Source of the DNA: Sterolibacteriaceae bacterium
GTDB lineage: Bacteria; Pseudomonadota; Gammaproteobacteria; Burkholderiales; Rhodocyclaceae
Length of the DNA stretch: 58,937 bases
Assembly: GCA_025360425.1 (NCBI GenBank)
Contig: JANYCD010000038.1
Coordinates: 1-58,937 of the forward strand
Direction: 5' to 3'
In this document: positions 8,870-17,102 of the stretch, one piece after another
Layout of the letters: every line of letters starts with the position of its first letter
Position numbering within the stretch: the stretch's first letter is position 1
Position numbers and translations under genes: made by a program
The notes under the pieces: model-generated
The model's input: the letters and a program-made list of their open reading frames with translations, nothing else
Told to the model about the DNA's origin: nothing
Database searches by the model: none

Positions 8870-9103
8870 ATGGATATAACTCGTCGTTTCGTTCGGTTAT
8901 CGTCTGTTCGCCCGGATGGCTACGTAGAATTTGTCTTTTCAATTGGTGATCCTGAGATCGGCGTCGACTTGATTCTTTCGCGGGCGGCTTACGACGAATT
9001 TTGCAAGGTCAATCACGTCACGTTTGTCACCCTTGAACAGGCAGTTGCAATTGACTTCGATAAATCCAAATGGCGTTTCGGACGTCCCGGCATTAGCGAA
9101 TAA
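8870..9103 (+). CDS. dmpK: Phenol hydroxylase assembly protein (P0)
   Basis: A 77-residue protein with the DmpK pattern RRFVRLSSVRPDGYVEFVFSIGD, then LILSRAAYDEFCKVN. DmpK-type proteins bind the oxygenase and assist assembly of the active di-iron enzyme, but are not part of the final catalytic complex. It is the first gene of the six-gene operon, with 11 bases before dmpL. The start ATG at 8870 has GGAG four bases upstream, which is short. The longer in-frame ATG at 8789 has no ribosome binding site and its extra residues do not look like the family. Confidence 0.8.
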   Translation: MDITRRFVRLSSVRPDGYVEFVFSIGDPEIGVDLILSRAAYDEFCKVNHVTFVTLEQAVAIDFDKSKWRFGRPGISE

Positions 9104-9114
9104 GGAGAAAAGAA

Positions 9115-10119
9115 ATGCATGTTGAAATAAAAACAAATAGCGTTAAACCCCTGCGCCTGACGTTTGGCCATCTCGCGCGTCGATTTGGCGACAAGCAGGC
9201 GACGCGCTACCAGGAGGCAACATACGATCTTCAGCCGAGCGTTAACTTCCACTACAAGCCTCTGTGGGATCCGGAATTCGACATGTACGACAGGCGCCGG
9301 ACGGCGATTGTGATGAAGGATTGGTATGCACTCAAGGATCCTCGTCAGTATTACTACGGCAGCTACACGATCGCTCGCGCCAAATGGCAGGAAGCCCAGG
9401 AGCGCCAGATCGAATTTCTGGAAAAACGCGGCCTGCTTTTGAATCTTCCCGTTGAGACCCGCGAAGCCATTACCTTTTCGCTGGTGACCTTGCGGCACTA
9501 TGAATGGGGGGCCAATACCAATAACGCCCACATGTCGGCCTACGGTTGGGGTGCTGCGATAACGCAGGCCACCATGATGAACTGCATGGATCGGCTTGGC
9601 ATCGCACAACATTTGAGCAAAATCGGCCTGCTGATCGACGGAAACACGGGCAAGTCTCTTGTCACTGCCAAACGTTTCTGGATGGATGCTCCCGAGTGGC
9701 AGGGAATGCGCCGTGAAATGGAAAACATGTTTGTCACCCGCGACTGGTTCGAATTGTTTGTCGCGCAAAATCTGGTTGCGGACGGACTGGTATACCCGCT
9801 GTTCTATCAGCAGCTCGACTCCCAAATGGCGGCGCTGGATGGATCATTCCTGTCCCTCATCGCCGACTTTCCGCTGCGCTGGTATGACGAGTGCGGAAAA
9901 TGGGTTGACTCGGTCATCAAGGTTGCTGCTGCCGAGAGCGAAGAGAACCAGAAGCTTCTTTCCGCCTGGATCGCCAAATGGCGCGCAGTCCATGCGGCGG
10001 CGTTGACGACCATCGCCGCCCGGGTGATGGGCGAACATGCCGGCCAGGCGGTGGCCAATGTTCTTGATGTCTTTGATGCGCGCATCAAGAAGCTGGGCTT
10101 GGCAAGAGGGTCGCTCTGA
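9115..10119 (+). CDS. dmpL: Phenol hydroxylase oxygenase beta subunit (P1)
   Basis: A 334-residue member of the ferritin-like non-catalytic subunits of bacterial multicomponent monooxygenases. Its N-terminus VEIKTNSVKPLRLTFGHLARRFGDK and the following RYQEATYDLQPSVNFHYKPLWDPE closely track DmpL from Pseudomonas CF600 as I recall it. DWYALKDPRQYYYGSYT is another family block. It pairs with DmpN and DmpO in the dimeric hydroxylase. Its stop TGA overlaps the ATG of dmpM by one base, so translation is coupled. Confidence 0.93.
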   Translation: MHVEIKTNSVKPLRLTFGHLARRFGDKQATRYQEATYDLQPSVNFHYKPLWDPEFDMYDRRRTAIVMKDWYALKDPRQYYYGSYTIARAKWQEAQERQIEFLEKRGLLLNLPVETREAITFSLVTLRHYEWGANTNNAHMSAYGWGAAITQATMMNCMDRLGIAQHLSKIGLLIDGNTGKSLVTAKRFWMDAPEWQGMRREMENMFVTRDWFELFVAQNLVADGLVYPLFYQQLDSQMAALDGSFLSLIADFPLRWYDECGKWVDSVIKVAAAESEENQKLLSAWIAKWRAVHAAALTTIAARVMGEHAGQAVANVLDVFDARIKKLGLARGSL

Positions 10120-10403
10120 TGAATGCAACATCCAGCCAGCCGGTCTTTATTGCATTGCAGACGAACAACGACACCTTGTCGCTTATCGAGGCAATTCTTT
10201 TTGACAATCCGCAAGCCACTCTCGAAGAGTATCCGGCCATGGTGCGTATTGTGGCGCCAGGAAGACTGGTGGTTCGACGCGAGTCGGTAGAAGAACGAAT
10301 CGGACGGAGTTTTGACCTGCGGGAAATTCAGTTGAACACGATTTCAATCGCCGGTGAAGTCGATGAAACAGAAGATGAGTTCACTTTATGTTGGAAGCTA
10401 TAG
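10119..10403 (+). CDS. dmpM: Phenol hydroxylase coupling/effector protein (P2)
   Basis: A 94-residue cofactor-less effector of the MmoB/DmpM family, with VFIALQTNNDTLSLIEAIL at the N-terminus and the conserved MVRIVAPGRLVVRRESVEERIG in the middle. The protein docks over the di-iron site of DmpN and couples substrate binding to oxygen activation. It starts in the TGATG overlap with dmpL and ends 11 bases before dmpN. Confidence 0.92.
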   Translation: MNATSSQPVFIALQTNNDTLSLIEAILFDNPQATLEEYPAMVRIVAPGRLVVRRESVEERIGRSFDLREIQLNTISIAGEVDETEDEFTLCWKL

Positions 10404-10414
10404 TGGAGAACAAT

Positions 10415-12010
10415 ATGTCAAACGAAAACCAAACCCCGGCAAAGAAACTGACGCTCAAGGAAAACTACGCGCTGATGACGCGTGACCTCGGTTGGGAGAC
10501 CAGCTACCAACCGATGGACGAGGTGTTTCGCTACCTCAAGTTCGAGGGCATCAAGATCCACGATTGGGAGAAATGGGAAGACCCGTTCCGCCTGACCATG
10601 GATGCCTATTGGAAATACCAGGGCGAAAAGGAGAGAAAGCTTTATGCCATCATGGATGCGTTCCAGCAGAACAACGGACAGTTCAATGTCACCGACGTTC
10701 GCTACATCCAGGCGCTAAAGGTGTTCATCCAGGGTTTCTCCCTCATTGAGTACACCTCGCATCGGGGCTTCAACATCATGAGTCGCGAGCTGGCAGGCGT
10801 CGGCCCGCGCATCGCCGCTGAAATGCAGGCATTGGACGAACTGCGGCATACGCAAACGCAAATTCATACCCTCAGTCAATACAACCGGTATTTCGCCGGG
10901 ATGGAAGAATTTCCCTACATGTTTGACAGAACATGGTACCTGTCCATTCCAAAGAGTTTTTTTGAAGATGCTGTCACTGGCGGTCCGTTTGAGTTCATCG
11001 TCGCCATCTCGTTCGCGCTCGAGTACCTGCTGACCAACCTGGTGTTTATGCCGTGGATGTCCGGTGCGGCCTACAACGGCGACATGGCAACCGTCACGTT
11101 CGGATTCTCGGCTCAGTCGGATGAGGCGAGGCACATGACGCTCGGCTTGGAAATCGTGAAATTTCTGTTGGAGCAGGATCCTGCCAATGTACCCCTCGTT
11201 CAAAAGTGGATCGATAAATGGTTCTGGCGCGGTTACAGGGTGCTTGCGCTGGTCAGCGCGATGATGGATTACATGTTGCCCAAGCGTGTCATGCCGTGGT
11301 GCGAAGCTTTTGAAATTTACTTTGAACAAAACGGCGGGGCGCTTTTTGCAGATCTTGCCCGTTATGGAATCAGGATGCCGAAGCATTACGAAGTCGCCAT
11401 AAAGGAAAAAGGGCGTATCAGCCATGAGCTATGGAGCATCTTTTATCAGTATCGGGATGCTGCAGGTTTTCACCCATGGCTGCCTTCGGAAGAGGAGATG
11501 GACTGGTTCTCGGAAAAATATCCGGATACTTTCGACAAACTGTATCGGCCACGTTATGAATATTGGCGTCAGCTCGAAAAAGAAGGGCGGCCTTTCATCA
11601 ATTCAAATCTGCCCCAGTTGTGCCAGATATGCCAATGGCCGATGCTGTTTAGCGAACCCGACGATCCGACACAGACTTGCTATCGCGAAACGGAATACAA
11701 GGAAGAGAAATTCCATTTCTGCTCGGATGGCTGCAAAGACATCTTTTGTGATGAACCCGAGAAGTATGTGAACGCGTGGTTGCCGGTGCATCAAATCTAT
11801 CAGGGCAACTGCTTGCTTGAAGGGGTCGACCCCACTGCCCCTGGCTTTAATCCGCTGGCCGAGGCGCTCAAGTACATGGGCATCAAGCCGGGAATCGACG
11901 GTGGAAGTCTAAGCGCCTCGGCCGATGCGCACAATTGGGAAGCGTGGACGGGGCGTCCCCACAACAGCCATGAAGGTATGGTGACGGAGCCGGCGGCCAA
12001 GGCTGCGTGA
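10415..12010 (+). CDS. dmpN: Phenol hydroxylase oxygenase alpha subunit, di-iron (P3)
   Basis: A 531-residue catalytic subunit that hydroxylates phenol ortho to give catechol. The six di-iron ligands are all present: E112 (SLIEYTSHRG), E142 and H145 (DELRHTQ), E203 (ALEYLLTN), and E237 and H240 (DEARHMTLG). The C-terminal region has a zinc-finger-like cysteine set (LCQICQWP, then FCSDGCKDIF) followed by YVNAWLPVHQIYQGNC, both typical of DmpN. The start at 10415 has GGAG six bases upstream; an in-frame ATG at 10388 lies inside dmpM and is less likely. The sequence is less GC-rich than the surrounding catabolic genes. Confidence 0.95.
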   Translation: MSNENQTPAKKLTLKENYALMTRDLGWETSYQPMDEVFRYLKFEGIKIHDWEKWEDPFRLTMDAYWKYQGEKERKLYAIMDAFQQNNGQFNVTDVRYIQALKVFIQGFSLIEYTSHRGFNIMSRELAGVGPRIAAEMQALDELRHTQTQIHTLSQYNRYFAGMEEFPYMFDRTWYLSIPKSFFEDAVTGGPFEFIVAISFALEYLLTNLVFMPWMSGAAYNGDMATVTFGFSAQSDEARHMTLGLEIVKFLLEQDPANVPLVQKWIDKWFWRGYRVLALVSAMMDYMLPKRVMPWCEAFEIYFEQNGGALFADLARYGIRMPKHYEVAIKEKGRISHELWSIFYQYRDAAGFHPWLPSEEEMDWFSEKYPDTFDKLYRPRYEYWRQLEKEGRPFINSNLPQLCQICQWPMLFSEPDDPTQTCYRETEYKEEKFHFCSDGCKDIFCDEPEKYVNAWLPVHQIYQGNCLLEGVDPTAPGFNPLAEALKYMGIKPGIDGGSLSASADAHNWEAWTGRPHNSHEGMVTEPAAKAA

Positions 12011-12029
12011 TCAACACGGAGAACATCAA

Positions 12030-12392
12030 GTGAGCACAATAGCAATCACGCCGGATTATCACGGTGAAATGAAGGACAGTGTCGAGAACTTTAATGGCAA
12101 TCAGGTGCTGAACATCGGCTGGGATCAGCACATGCTGTTCGCGGCGCCGATTTGCATCCCCGTTCCGCCGCAGATGCCGTTTGGTGCACTGGTGAAAGAG
12201 GTGCTGCCAAGTCTGTACGGTGCGCACCCGGATTTCGCAAAGATCCAATGGGACGATGTCGAGTGGCTCAGTTCGGGTGCGGCGTTCAAGCCTGACCATG
12301 CCAAATCCCTGGCGGAAAACGGCTTGGTGCATAAGGCAGTACTCCGTTTTCGGACGCCCGGACTGACCGGAATCAAAGGCTCTTACAACTAA
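12030..12392 (+). CDS. dmpO: Phenol hydroxylase oxygenase gamma subunit (P4)
   Basis: A 120-residue small subunit of the hydroxylase. The stretch NIGWDQHMLFAAPICIPVPPQMPFGALVKEVLPSLYGAHPDF is characteristic of DmpO. The start is GTG, with GGAG eight bases upstream, 19 bases after dmpN. It stabilises the oxygenase dimer together with DmpL and DmpN. Confidence 0.92.
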   Translation: MSTIAITPDYHGEMKDSVENFNGNQVLNIGWDQHMLFAAPICIPVPPQMPFGALVKEVLPSLYGAHPDFAKIQWDDVEWLSSGAAFKPDHAKSLAENGLVHKAVLRFRTPGLTGIKGSYN

Positions 12393-12410
12393 GCAGAGGA
12401 TTGTCGAGGA

Positions 12411-13466
12411 ATGAGTTTTCAGCTCACCATCGAACCCTTGGGGCGATGCATCGAAGTCGATGAAGGTCAGACGATTCTGGATGCCTGTTTGCGTGAAGGC
12501 ATCTGGCTTCCCCATGCCTGCTGCCACGGCATGTGCGCGACGTGCAAAGTCCAGGTCACCGATGGAGAAGTCGATCACGGCGAGGCCTCGTCATTCGCCC
12601 TGATGGAGTTCGAGCGTGAGGAGGGCAAGACCCTCGCCTGTTGCGCGCGGCTTGAATCAGACATGGTCATCGAGGCGGATATCGATGAGGATCCGGATGC
12701 GCAATACATACCGCTTCGAGACTTCACCGGTATGGTGACCAGGGTCGAGACGCTGACGCCCACGATCAAGGGCATCTTCGTTCGGCTTGACACCCCCATC
12801 CGCTTTCAAGCAGGCCAGTATGTGAATCTTGGCATCGGCGATCTGGGCATCAGTCGCGCGTTCTCCTTGGCGAATCCGCCATCCTCGGCGGAGGAAATCG
12901 AACTCAACGTTCGCATCGTCCCCGGAGGTGAGGGGACTGCATGGATCCACGAGAAGTTATCGCCCGGAGAGCGGGTGCAGATCATCGGGCCTTATGGAAA
13001 CTTCTTTGTTCGACAGTCTGCAAAACTGCCGCTCATATTCATGGCCGGCGGGTCTGGATTATCAAGTCCTCGCAGCATGATTCTTGATTTGCTGGAAAAT
13101 AGATTTGATCGTCCCATCACCCTGGTCTATGGCCAGCGCATGCATTCCGAGCTCTACTATCACGACGAATTTGTGGCCCTTGCCGAACGATACGAAAACT
13201 TTCGTTATGTTCCCGCGTTATCGCATGAAGCGGCGGATTCGGACTGGTCGGGCTATCGCGGGTTTGTGCATGAAGCCGCCAACCAATGCTTCGGCGGCGA
13301 TTTTCGCGGACACCAGGCTTATCTGTGTGGCCCGCCGCTGATGATCGATTCCAGCATTACCGTTCTGATGCAGGGGCGTCTTTTCGAAAAGGACATCTAC
13401 TTCGAAAAATTCATTTCGGCGGCGGATGGGCAGCAGGCAAGAAGTCCGCTGTTTAGAAAGCTTTGA
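12411..13466 (+). CDS. dmpP: Phenol hydroxylase reductase, FAD and 2Fe-2S (P5)
   Basis: A 351-residue NADH-dependent electron donor of the hydroxylase. The N-terminal plant-type ferredoxin domain has cysteines C37, C42 and C45 in HACCHGMCATCKV and the fourth in TLACCARL (about 77). The FAD domain carries GISRAFSLANPP (the RxYSxxxx variant RAFS). The NAD domain carries FMAGGSGLSSPRSM and AYLCGPPLMID. It is the last gene of the operon and ends two bases before the convergent LysR gene. No terminator separates them. Confidence 0.94.
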   Translation: MSFQLTIEPLGRCIEVDEGQTILDACLREGIWLPHACCHGMCATCKVQVTDGEVDHGEASSFALMEFEREEGKTLACCARLESDMVIEADIDEDPDAQYIPLRDFTGMVTRVETLTPTIKGIFVRLDTPIRFQAGQYVNLGIGDLGISRAFSLANPPSSAEEIELNVRIVPGGEGTAWIHEKLSPGERVQIIGPYGNFFVRQSAKLPLIFMAGGSGLSSPRSMILDLLENRFDRPITLVYGQRMHSELYYHDEFVALAERYENFRYVPALSHEAADSDWSGYRGFVHEAANQCFGGDFRGHQAYLCGPPLMIDSSITVLMQGRLFEKDIYFEKFISAADGQQARSPLFRKL

Positions 13467-13467
13467 T

Positions 13468-14391
13468 CTAAGCGCTTTCGCTTCGCGCGGGCACGCCCTT
13501 GAGGTTGCGCGCCACAGTCATGAATGCTTCAAGCAACGGAGCCTCCTCGTTGTTGCGATAGATCATGCATAAATCGACTGTCGCATTATCCGACTTGCGC
13601 AGCGGCAGATGGATGATGCCCGGGACTTGCAAATTGCAGCCGGAATCGGTGACGAGGGTGATGCCTAGGCCGCTGGCGACCAGTGCCACGGCGGTTATCA
13701 TGTCATCGACTTCCTGAATTCGATACGGAGAAATTCCCTGCCGGTCGAACAGGCGCATCATCATGTCGATGAAACCGGGTCTTGGATTGCGCGGATAGAG
13801 GATCAACAGCTGGTCACCGATATCAGACAGCCGCAGGATCTTTCGGCCGGCCAGAGGATGCTGATGATGCAGGGCGACGTGCATGCGCTCGGTCTGAATG
13901 ACCTCCCAGGTCAAGTCCTTTTCGTCCGCAAAGAAACGACTGAATCCGACAGTGATCCGATGTTCCCTCAGCGCCTTGATTTGACCGGAACGGTCCAGGC
14001 TATGCAGAACAACCTCCACGTTCGGATAGAGGGAACGAAAGGCCCGGATGATCTGGGGAATCGCGCCAAGCACGGCGGAACCATTGACGCCGACGTCCAG
14101 CCGGCCGATCTGTCCCTGCCCGACCAGGAGTGCGCGAGCCGCTGCCTGTTCGGAAAGCATCAACAAGTGACGGGCTTCCTCGTAATAGACTTTTCCGGCA
14201 GCAGTGGTCTCGACGCCGGTCGATGTCCTGGTGAGCAGCTTGACGCCGAGGGCCTCTTCAAGCTGTTGCACCTGGCGTGTCAGAGGAGGCTGCGACACGT
14301 GAAGGGTCAGGGCCGCACGCCGAAAGCTTTGCCGCTCGACCACGGCAATGAAATAACGAAGATGGCGAAATTCAATCGAACCGGAAGACAT
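13468..14391 (-). CDS. LysR-type regulator, BenM/CatM-like
   Basis: A 307-residue LysR regulator. The N-terminal helix-turn-helix reads FRHLRYFIAVVERQSFRRAALTLHVSQPPLTRQVQQLEE, which is the BenM/CatM/CbnR subtype, and a periplasmic-binding-like effector domain follows. It is divergent from the ferredoxin gene. The intervening DNA holds GATAC-N7-GTATC at 14428-14444, the very operator form (ATAC-N7-GTAT) known for BenM and CatM, 36 bases from its own start. An identical operator stands before the dioxygenase operon at 16801. I infer that this protein controls both units and itself. The effector may be a ring-cleavage product such as a muconate. Confidence 0.88.
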   Translation of the reverse strand: MSSGSIEFRHLRYFIAVVERQSFRRAALTLHVSQPPLTRQVQQLEEALGVKLLTRTSTGVETTAAGKVYYEEARHLLMLSEQAAARALLVGQGQIGRLDVGVNGSAVLGAIPQIIRAFRSLYPNVEVVLHSLDRSGQIKALREHRITVGFSRFFADEKDLTWEVIQTERMHVALHHQHPLAGRKILRLSDIGDQLLILYPRNPRPGFIDMMMRLFDRQGISPYRIQEVDDMITAVALVASGLGITLVTDSGCNLQVPGIIHLPLRKSDNATVDLCMIYRNNEEAPLLEAFMTVARNLKGVPARSESA

Positions 14392-14427
14392 ATGCGTGTG
14401 TTCGGACTATGATTTGCATCGTTGGAT

Positions 14428-14495
14428 GATACTGATTCCGTATCGCGTATGGGATAAAAAAGTATTAGACAGTTCACCTCGCGCATTCCTAGACT
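14428..14495 (+). promoter_or_regulatory. LysR operator plus sigma-70 promoter of the ferredoxin unit
   Basis: The operator GATAC-TGATTCC-GTATC (14428-14444) is followed by the -35 box TAGACA (14466-14471) and, after 18 bases, the -10 box TAGACT (14490-14495). The operator centre falls about 65 bases before the expected start, the classical LysR position. The block GTATTAGACAG...ATTCCTAGA is shared with the promoter at 16801-16867 at the same distance from the operator. About 100 bases of leader follow before the ferredoxin start. Confidence 0.72.
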
Positions 14496-14601
14496 TTGAC
14501 CTTGACCGTCGCCATTTAATTTATCGTGGTCATCGCAGTTACGCCCTGACTAAAATAGAACGAAGGCCCCGTTGCCACCAGAGCCACCAGAGGAAGTCCG
14601 C

Positions 14602-14949
14602 TTGATCTACAGCGTGAGCATAGAGGGATCTGCGACGAGCTTCAGATGCCGTGGCGACCAGTCCGTGCTCAGCGCGCAAGTCGAAGCCGGCTTTGTCGGG
14701 ATCACGGTGGGATGCCGTGGCGGTGGTTGTGGAGTTTGTCGCGTGCAGGTTCTTTCCGGAGCGTATGTCGCGGGGTGCATGAGCCGGGCCATGATCAGTT
14801 GCGCAGACGCGGATGCCGGAATTGCCCTGGCGTGCAAGGTTTTCCCGAGAGAGAACCTGCTTTTGCGCCCGGCACAAAAGCTGTGCAGTCAAACGCGGAG
14901 TGCGGGTGAATGCGATACCCTTGATGCAATGCCTGATCCACCTGTGTGA
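14602..14949 (+). CDS. 2Fe-2S plant-type ferredoxin (XylT/DmpQ-like)
   Basis: A ferredoxin of about 115 residues with the cluster motif GCRGGGCGVCRV (C-x4-C-x2-C) and a fourth cysteine in GIALACKVFPREN. This spacing is that of the chloroplast-type ferredoxins encoded beside catechol 2,3-dioxygenases. There they re-reduce the active-site iron after inactivation. The best start is TTG at 14602 with GAGGAAG five bases upstream; an earlier in-frame TTG at 14574 has none. The gene is unusual in being outside both the hydroxylase and the meta operon, in a unit of its own under the LysR-type module. It could also donate electrons to the reductase-less Rieske oxygenase at 17531. Confidence 0.8.
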   Translation: MIYSVSIEGSATSFRCRGDQSVLSAQVEAGFVGITVGCRGGGCGVCRVQVLSGAYVAGCMSRAMISCADADAGIALACKVFPRENLLLRPAQKLCSQTRSAGECDTLDAMPDPPV

Positions 14950-14991
14950 GTTTACAAAATTAAAAAATAGATAGTCTGGGAGGGAAATCAA

Positions 14992-16188
14992 ATGATCGCT
15001 GTGGATAAAAACCGGCCTTCGCCGGAATGGATAGAAAGCCTTCGCCGCCGATACCCTTGCGAAAAAGAGATGGATCGCGTTTTTACCCGCAAGCTGCTGC
15101 GCAGGGCCGGCCCGGGCTATTCACCGGTGAGTCTGCAAACGCTTTGTGACAGCCTGCAAAACCTGCTCAAGACACAACTCGATGCACCGTTCGAAATTCG
15201 TGAACCGAGATGGCTTACCGGCGGAGCTTCCAAGATACAGATGGCATTCAAGCTTGACTGGAGTCAGCCGGGCGTTGGCCGCTCGCTTACGCCCATGGTG
15301 GTCCGCATGGAGCCCGCCGAATCCATTGTTGAGACCAGCCGCCTGCGCGAGTATCAGATCATCAAGGGTGTCTCCGAAATTCTTCCTGTGCCACCCGTCT
15401 TCTGGCTCGACGAGCACGGAAAGTTTTTCCCGTATCCCGCAATTGTCTACGGCTTTGCAGAAGGGGTTACCAAGCCGACCAGTGGCGTGGCTAATGTCAG
15501 TGGTATAGGGCTCAACTTCGGACCGGCGCTCAGGAAACCGCTCGGCAAACAATATGTCGAGCATCTCGCCAAGCTGCATACCTGGGATTGGAGCAAGGCT
15601 GATCTGAGTGCTTTCGACGTCCCCGCACTCGGCACTCAAGCCATTGAATGGCACTTGAACTGGTGGGAAAGGGTCTGGGAGGAGGACAGCAACTTCGATA
15701 TCCCGCTCCTGCGGCTTGCCGCGCTCTGGCTGCGCGACAACATGCCATCGATAGACCGGATCTCGCTGATTCATGGCGACTACCGTGCCGGCAACTTCCT
15801 GTTCACCGAACATGATCAGCGCATTTCGGCCTGGCTGGACTGGGAGCTCGGCTACCTGGGTGATTTTCATTCGGACGTTGCTTACACGACACTGCCTTAC
15901 CTTTCCCATTACGCGGAGGACGGCAAGACGCTGCTGGCCAGCGGCCTGATGCCAGTGGAGGAGATATACGAGGCCTATGAAAAGGCGTCGGGCCTGACCA
16001 TCAACCAGAAGACCATCGATTACTACCATATCTTCCAGGCGTATCGCTCCGGGGTCATCATTATCGCCACCAGCTATCGGCCGGCGCGAAACGGGAAGAC
16101 GCACCAGGATCTCCTGCTCGCGTGGATCATGGGTTTGGGATATTCCAGTAATGGATATCTGAGAGACAAGCTAGAGGAGGTCGCCTAA
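14992..16188 (+). CDS. Phosphotransferase (APH) family kinase, ACAD10/11-like
   Basis: A 398-residue kinase of the aminoglycoside phosphotransferase fold. The catalytic loop is LIHGDYRAGNFLF (about 260-272), giving HxD and the metal-binding N. The second metal site is WLDWELGYLGD (about 285). A near N-terminal segment LTGGASKIQMAFKL supplies the nucleotide loop. The closest known functional relatives are the kinase domains of mammalian ACAD10/11 and LvaA of the levulinate pathway, which phosphorylate a 4-hydroxyacyl-CoA. A GGGAGG site lies seven bases upstream. Its stop abuts the next start (TAAATG), so the following unknown gene is probably its partner. A fragmentary paralogue lies at 1-418. 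Confidence 0.82.
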   Translation: MIAVDKNRPSPEWIESLRRRYPCEKEMDRVFTRKLLRRAGPGYSPVSLQTLCDSLQNLLKTQLDAPFEIREPRWLTGGASKIQMAFKLDWSQPGVGRSLTPMVVRMEPAESIVETSRLREYQIIKGVSEILPVPPVFWLDEHGKFFPYPAIVYGFAEGVTKPTSGVANVSGIGLNFGPALRKPLGKQYVEHLAKLHTWDWSKADLSAFDVPALGTQAIEWHLNWWERVWEEDSNFDIPLLRLAALWLRDNMPSIDRISLIHGDYRAGNFLFTEHDQRISAWLDWELGYLGDFHSDVAYTTLPYLSHYAEDGKTLLASGLMPVEEIYEAYEKASGLTINQKTIDYYHIFQAYRSGVIIIATSYRPARNGKTHQDLLLAWIMGLGYSSNGYLRDKLEEVA

Positions 16189-16731
16189 ATGGAAGTGCGT
16201 CCGGAAATCCAGATTCGGGCCATGATCAAGGCCATGGTCGACGTCGTGCTGCCTGCAGTAGACCCCGAGCAAAAGATGGCGCAGGAACAGGCGCGTCTGG
16301 TCATCGGCACATTAGGGTTGATTGCCAGCAGGCTTCCCGTGGCCTATCGGTTTGATCGGGACCAACTGGACCGATACGTGTCCTTGTCGCATGAGTTGGT
16401 CGCGTTGGACAAGGCGGATGGAGGGGGGCAGACGGTTTCCAAACTTGAATCGCTCGCGGAAAGAGGCGCCGATGTATTGCAGCGCGCACGCGCAGAACCA
16501 TCGGAACTTGAGTCCACGGTCTTCGATTTGCGCGCAGAAGTCAGCAGCCTCCTGCAATCACTTCACAAAAGCAGTTCTCCCGAAAAGTGGAACAAGGTGA
16601 ACAGGCTGATTCTCGATGCTTCCAAAATGGAGATTGACCGCGAACGGGCGTTGGTTGTCGCCATGGGGTTCGAACCCAAACCGGGGTCGATTCCGCCCAT
16701 CGAAAGCCTCCTGCCGCAAGTCAATGGCTAA
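16189..16731 (+). CDS. Unknown protein coupled to the phosphotransferase
   Basis: I do not recognise this 180-residue, mostly helical, soluble protein. It begins MEVRPEIQIRAMIKAMVDVVLPAVDPEQKMAQEQ and contains several amphipathic helices rich in Glu, Arg and Leu. Its ATG directly follows the stop of the kinase gene, which indicates tight coupling. In the levulinate operon the kinase LvaA also needs a small uncharacterised partner, LvaB, encoded next to it; by analogy this protein may be an activating partner. That is inference from position only. Confidence 0.65.
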   Translation: MEVRPEIQIRAMIKAMVDVVLPAVDPEQKMAQEQARLVIGTLGLIASRLPVAYRFDRDQLDRYVSLSHELVALDKADGGGQTVSKLESLAERGADVLQRARAEPSELESTVFDLRAEVSSLLQSLHKSSSPEKWNKVNRLILDASKMEIDRERALVVAMGFEPKPGSIPPIESLLPQVNG

Positions 16732-16800
16732 GCGTTCTGGCAAACAACGCGACCCCAACCTGATTTTTTGGGCCTCGATTGAAATCTGCTGCGTGTTGGA

Positions 16801-16867
16801 GATACCAATTAGGTATCAGGCACGGGGCTAAAAGGTATTAGACAGGTTACTCCCGGATTCCTAGAAT
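16801..16867 (+). promoter_or_regulatory. LysR operator plus sigma-70 promoter of the Rieske/meta-cleavage operon
   Basis: The operator GATAC-CAATTAG-GTATC (16801-16817) is followed by the -35 box TAGACA (16839-16844) and, after 17 bases, the -10 box TAGAAT (16862-16867). The operator is centred about 65 bases before the predicted start. The spacing from operator to -35 equals that at 14428-14495, and GTATTAGACAG and ATTCCTAGA are identical in both. The gap 16732-17102 holds this promoter and a leader of about 230 bases. Confidence 0.75.
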
Positions 16868-17036
16868 TGCCTCAAGCAGCGCTATCCGGCTAAAATTGCT
16901 GGGCGGTGGTTGGACGATTGAGCGCAGGCAGGACGCGTTATCCCAGCCGCACCAAGAAAATTAAAGAGCAGCTCACGCTGTCCCTGATGAGACGCAGGAA
17001 CGAGAACGGTCCAGAGTGAGCCGTGTGGCCGAGAGA

Positions 17037-17060
17037 AAAAGGCGGATCGTCCAGCCTTTT
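17037..17060 (+). promoter_or_regulatory. Terminator-like hairpin in the operon leader
   Basis: AAAAGGC (17037-17043) pairs with GCCTTTT (17054-17060). An inner GGA / TCC pair closes a three-base loop, with one bulged A. The stem ends in four T. It lies inside the leader transcribed from the promoter at 16862 and 42 bases before the first gene. It could be an attenuator or an mRNA-stabilising element. Confidence 0.4.
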
Positions 17061-17102
17061 CCTGAGTCCGACGAGAACTGTTGAAATGAGGAGATTTTAA
17101 AA

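Noticed and set aside
9013-9825. 270-codon minus-strand frame
   Set aside because: Antisense to dmpL and part of dmpK, whose sequence is conserved.
15121-16104. 327-codon minus-strand frame
   Set aside because: Antisense to the phosphotransferase with its HGD motif.
14992-16188. Aminoglycoside resistance gene
   Set aside because: It shares the kinase fold, but length, HGDYRAGN motif and catabolic context point to the ACAD10/11-linked group.
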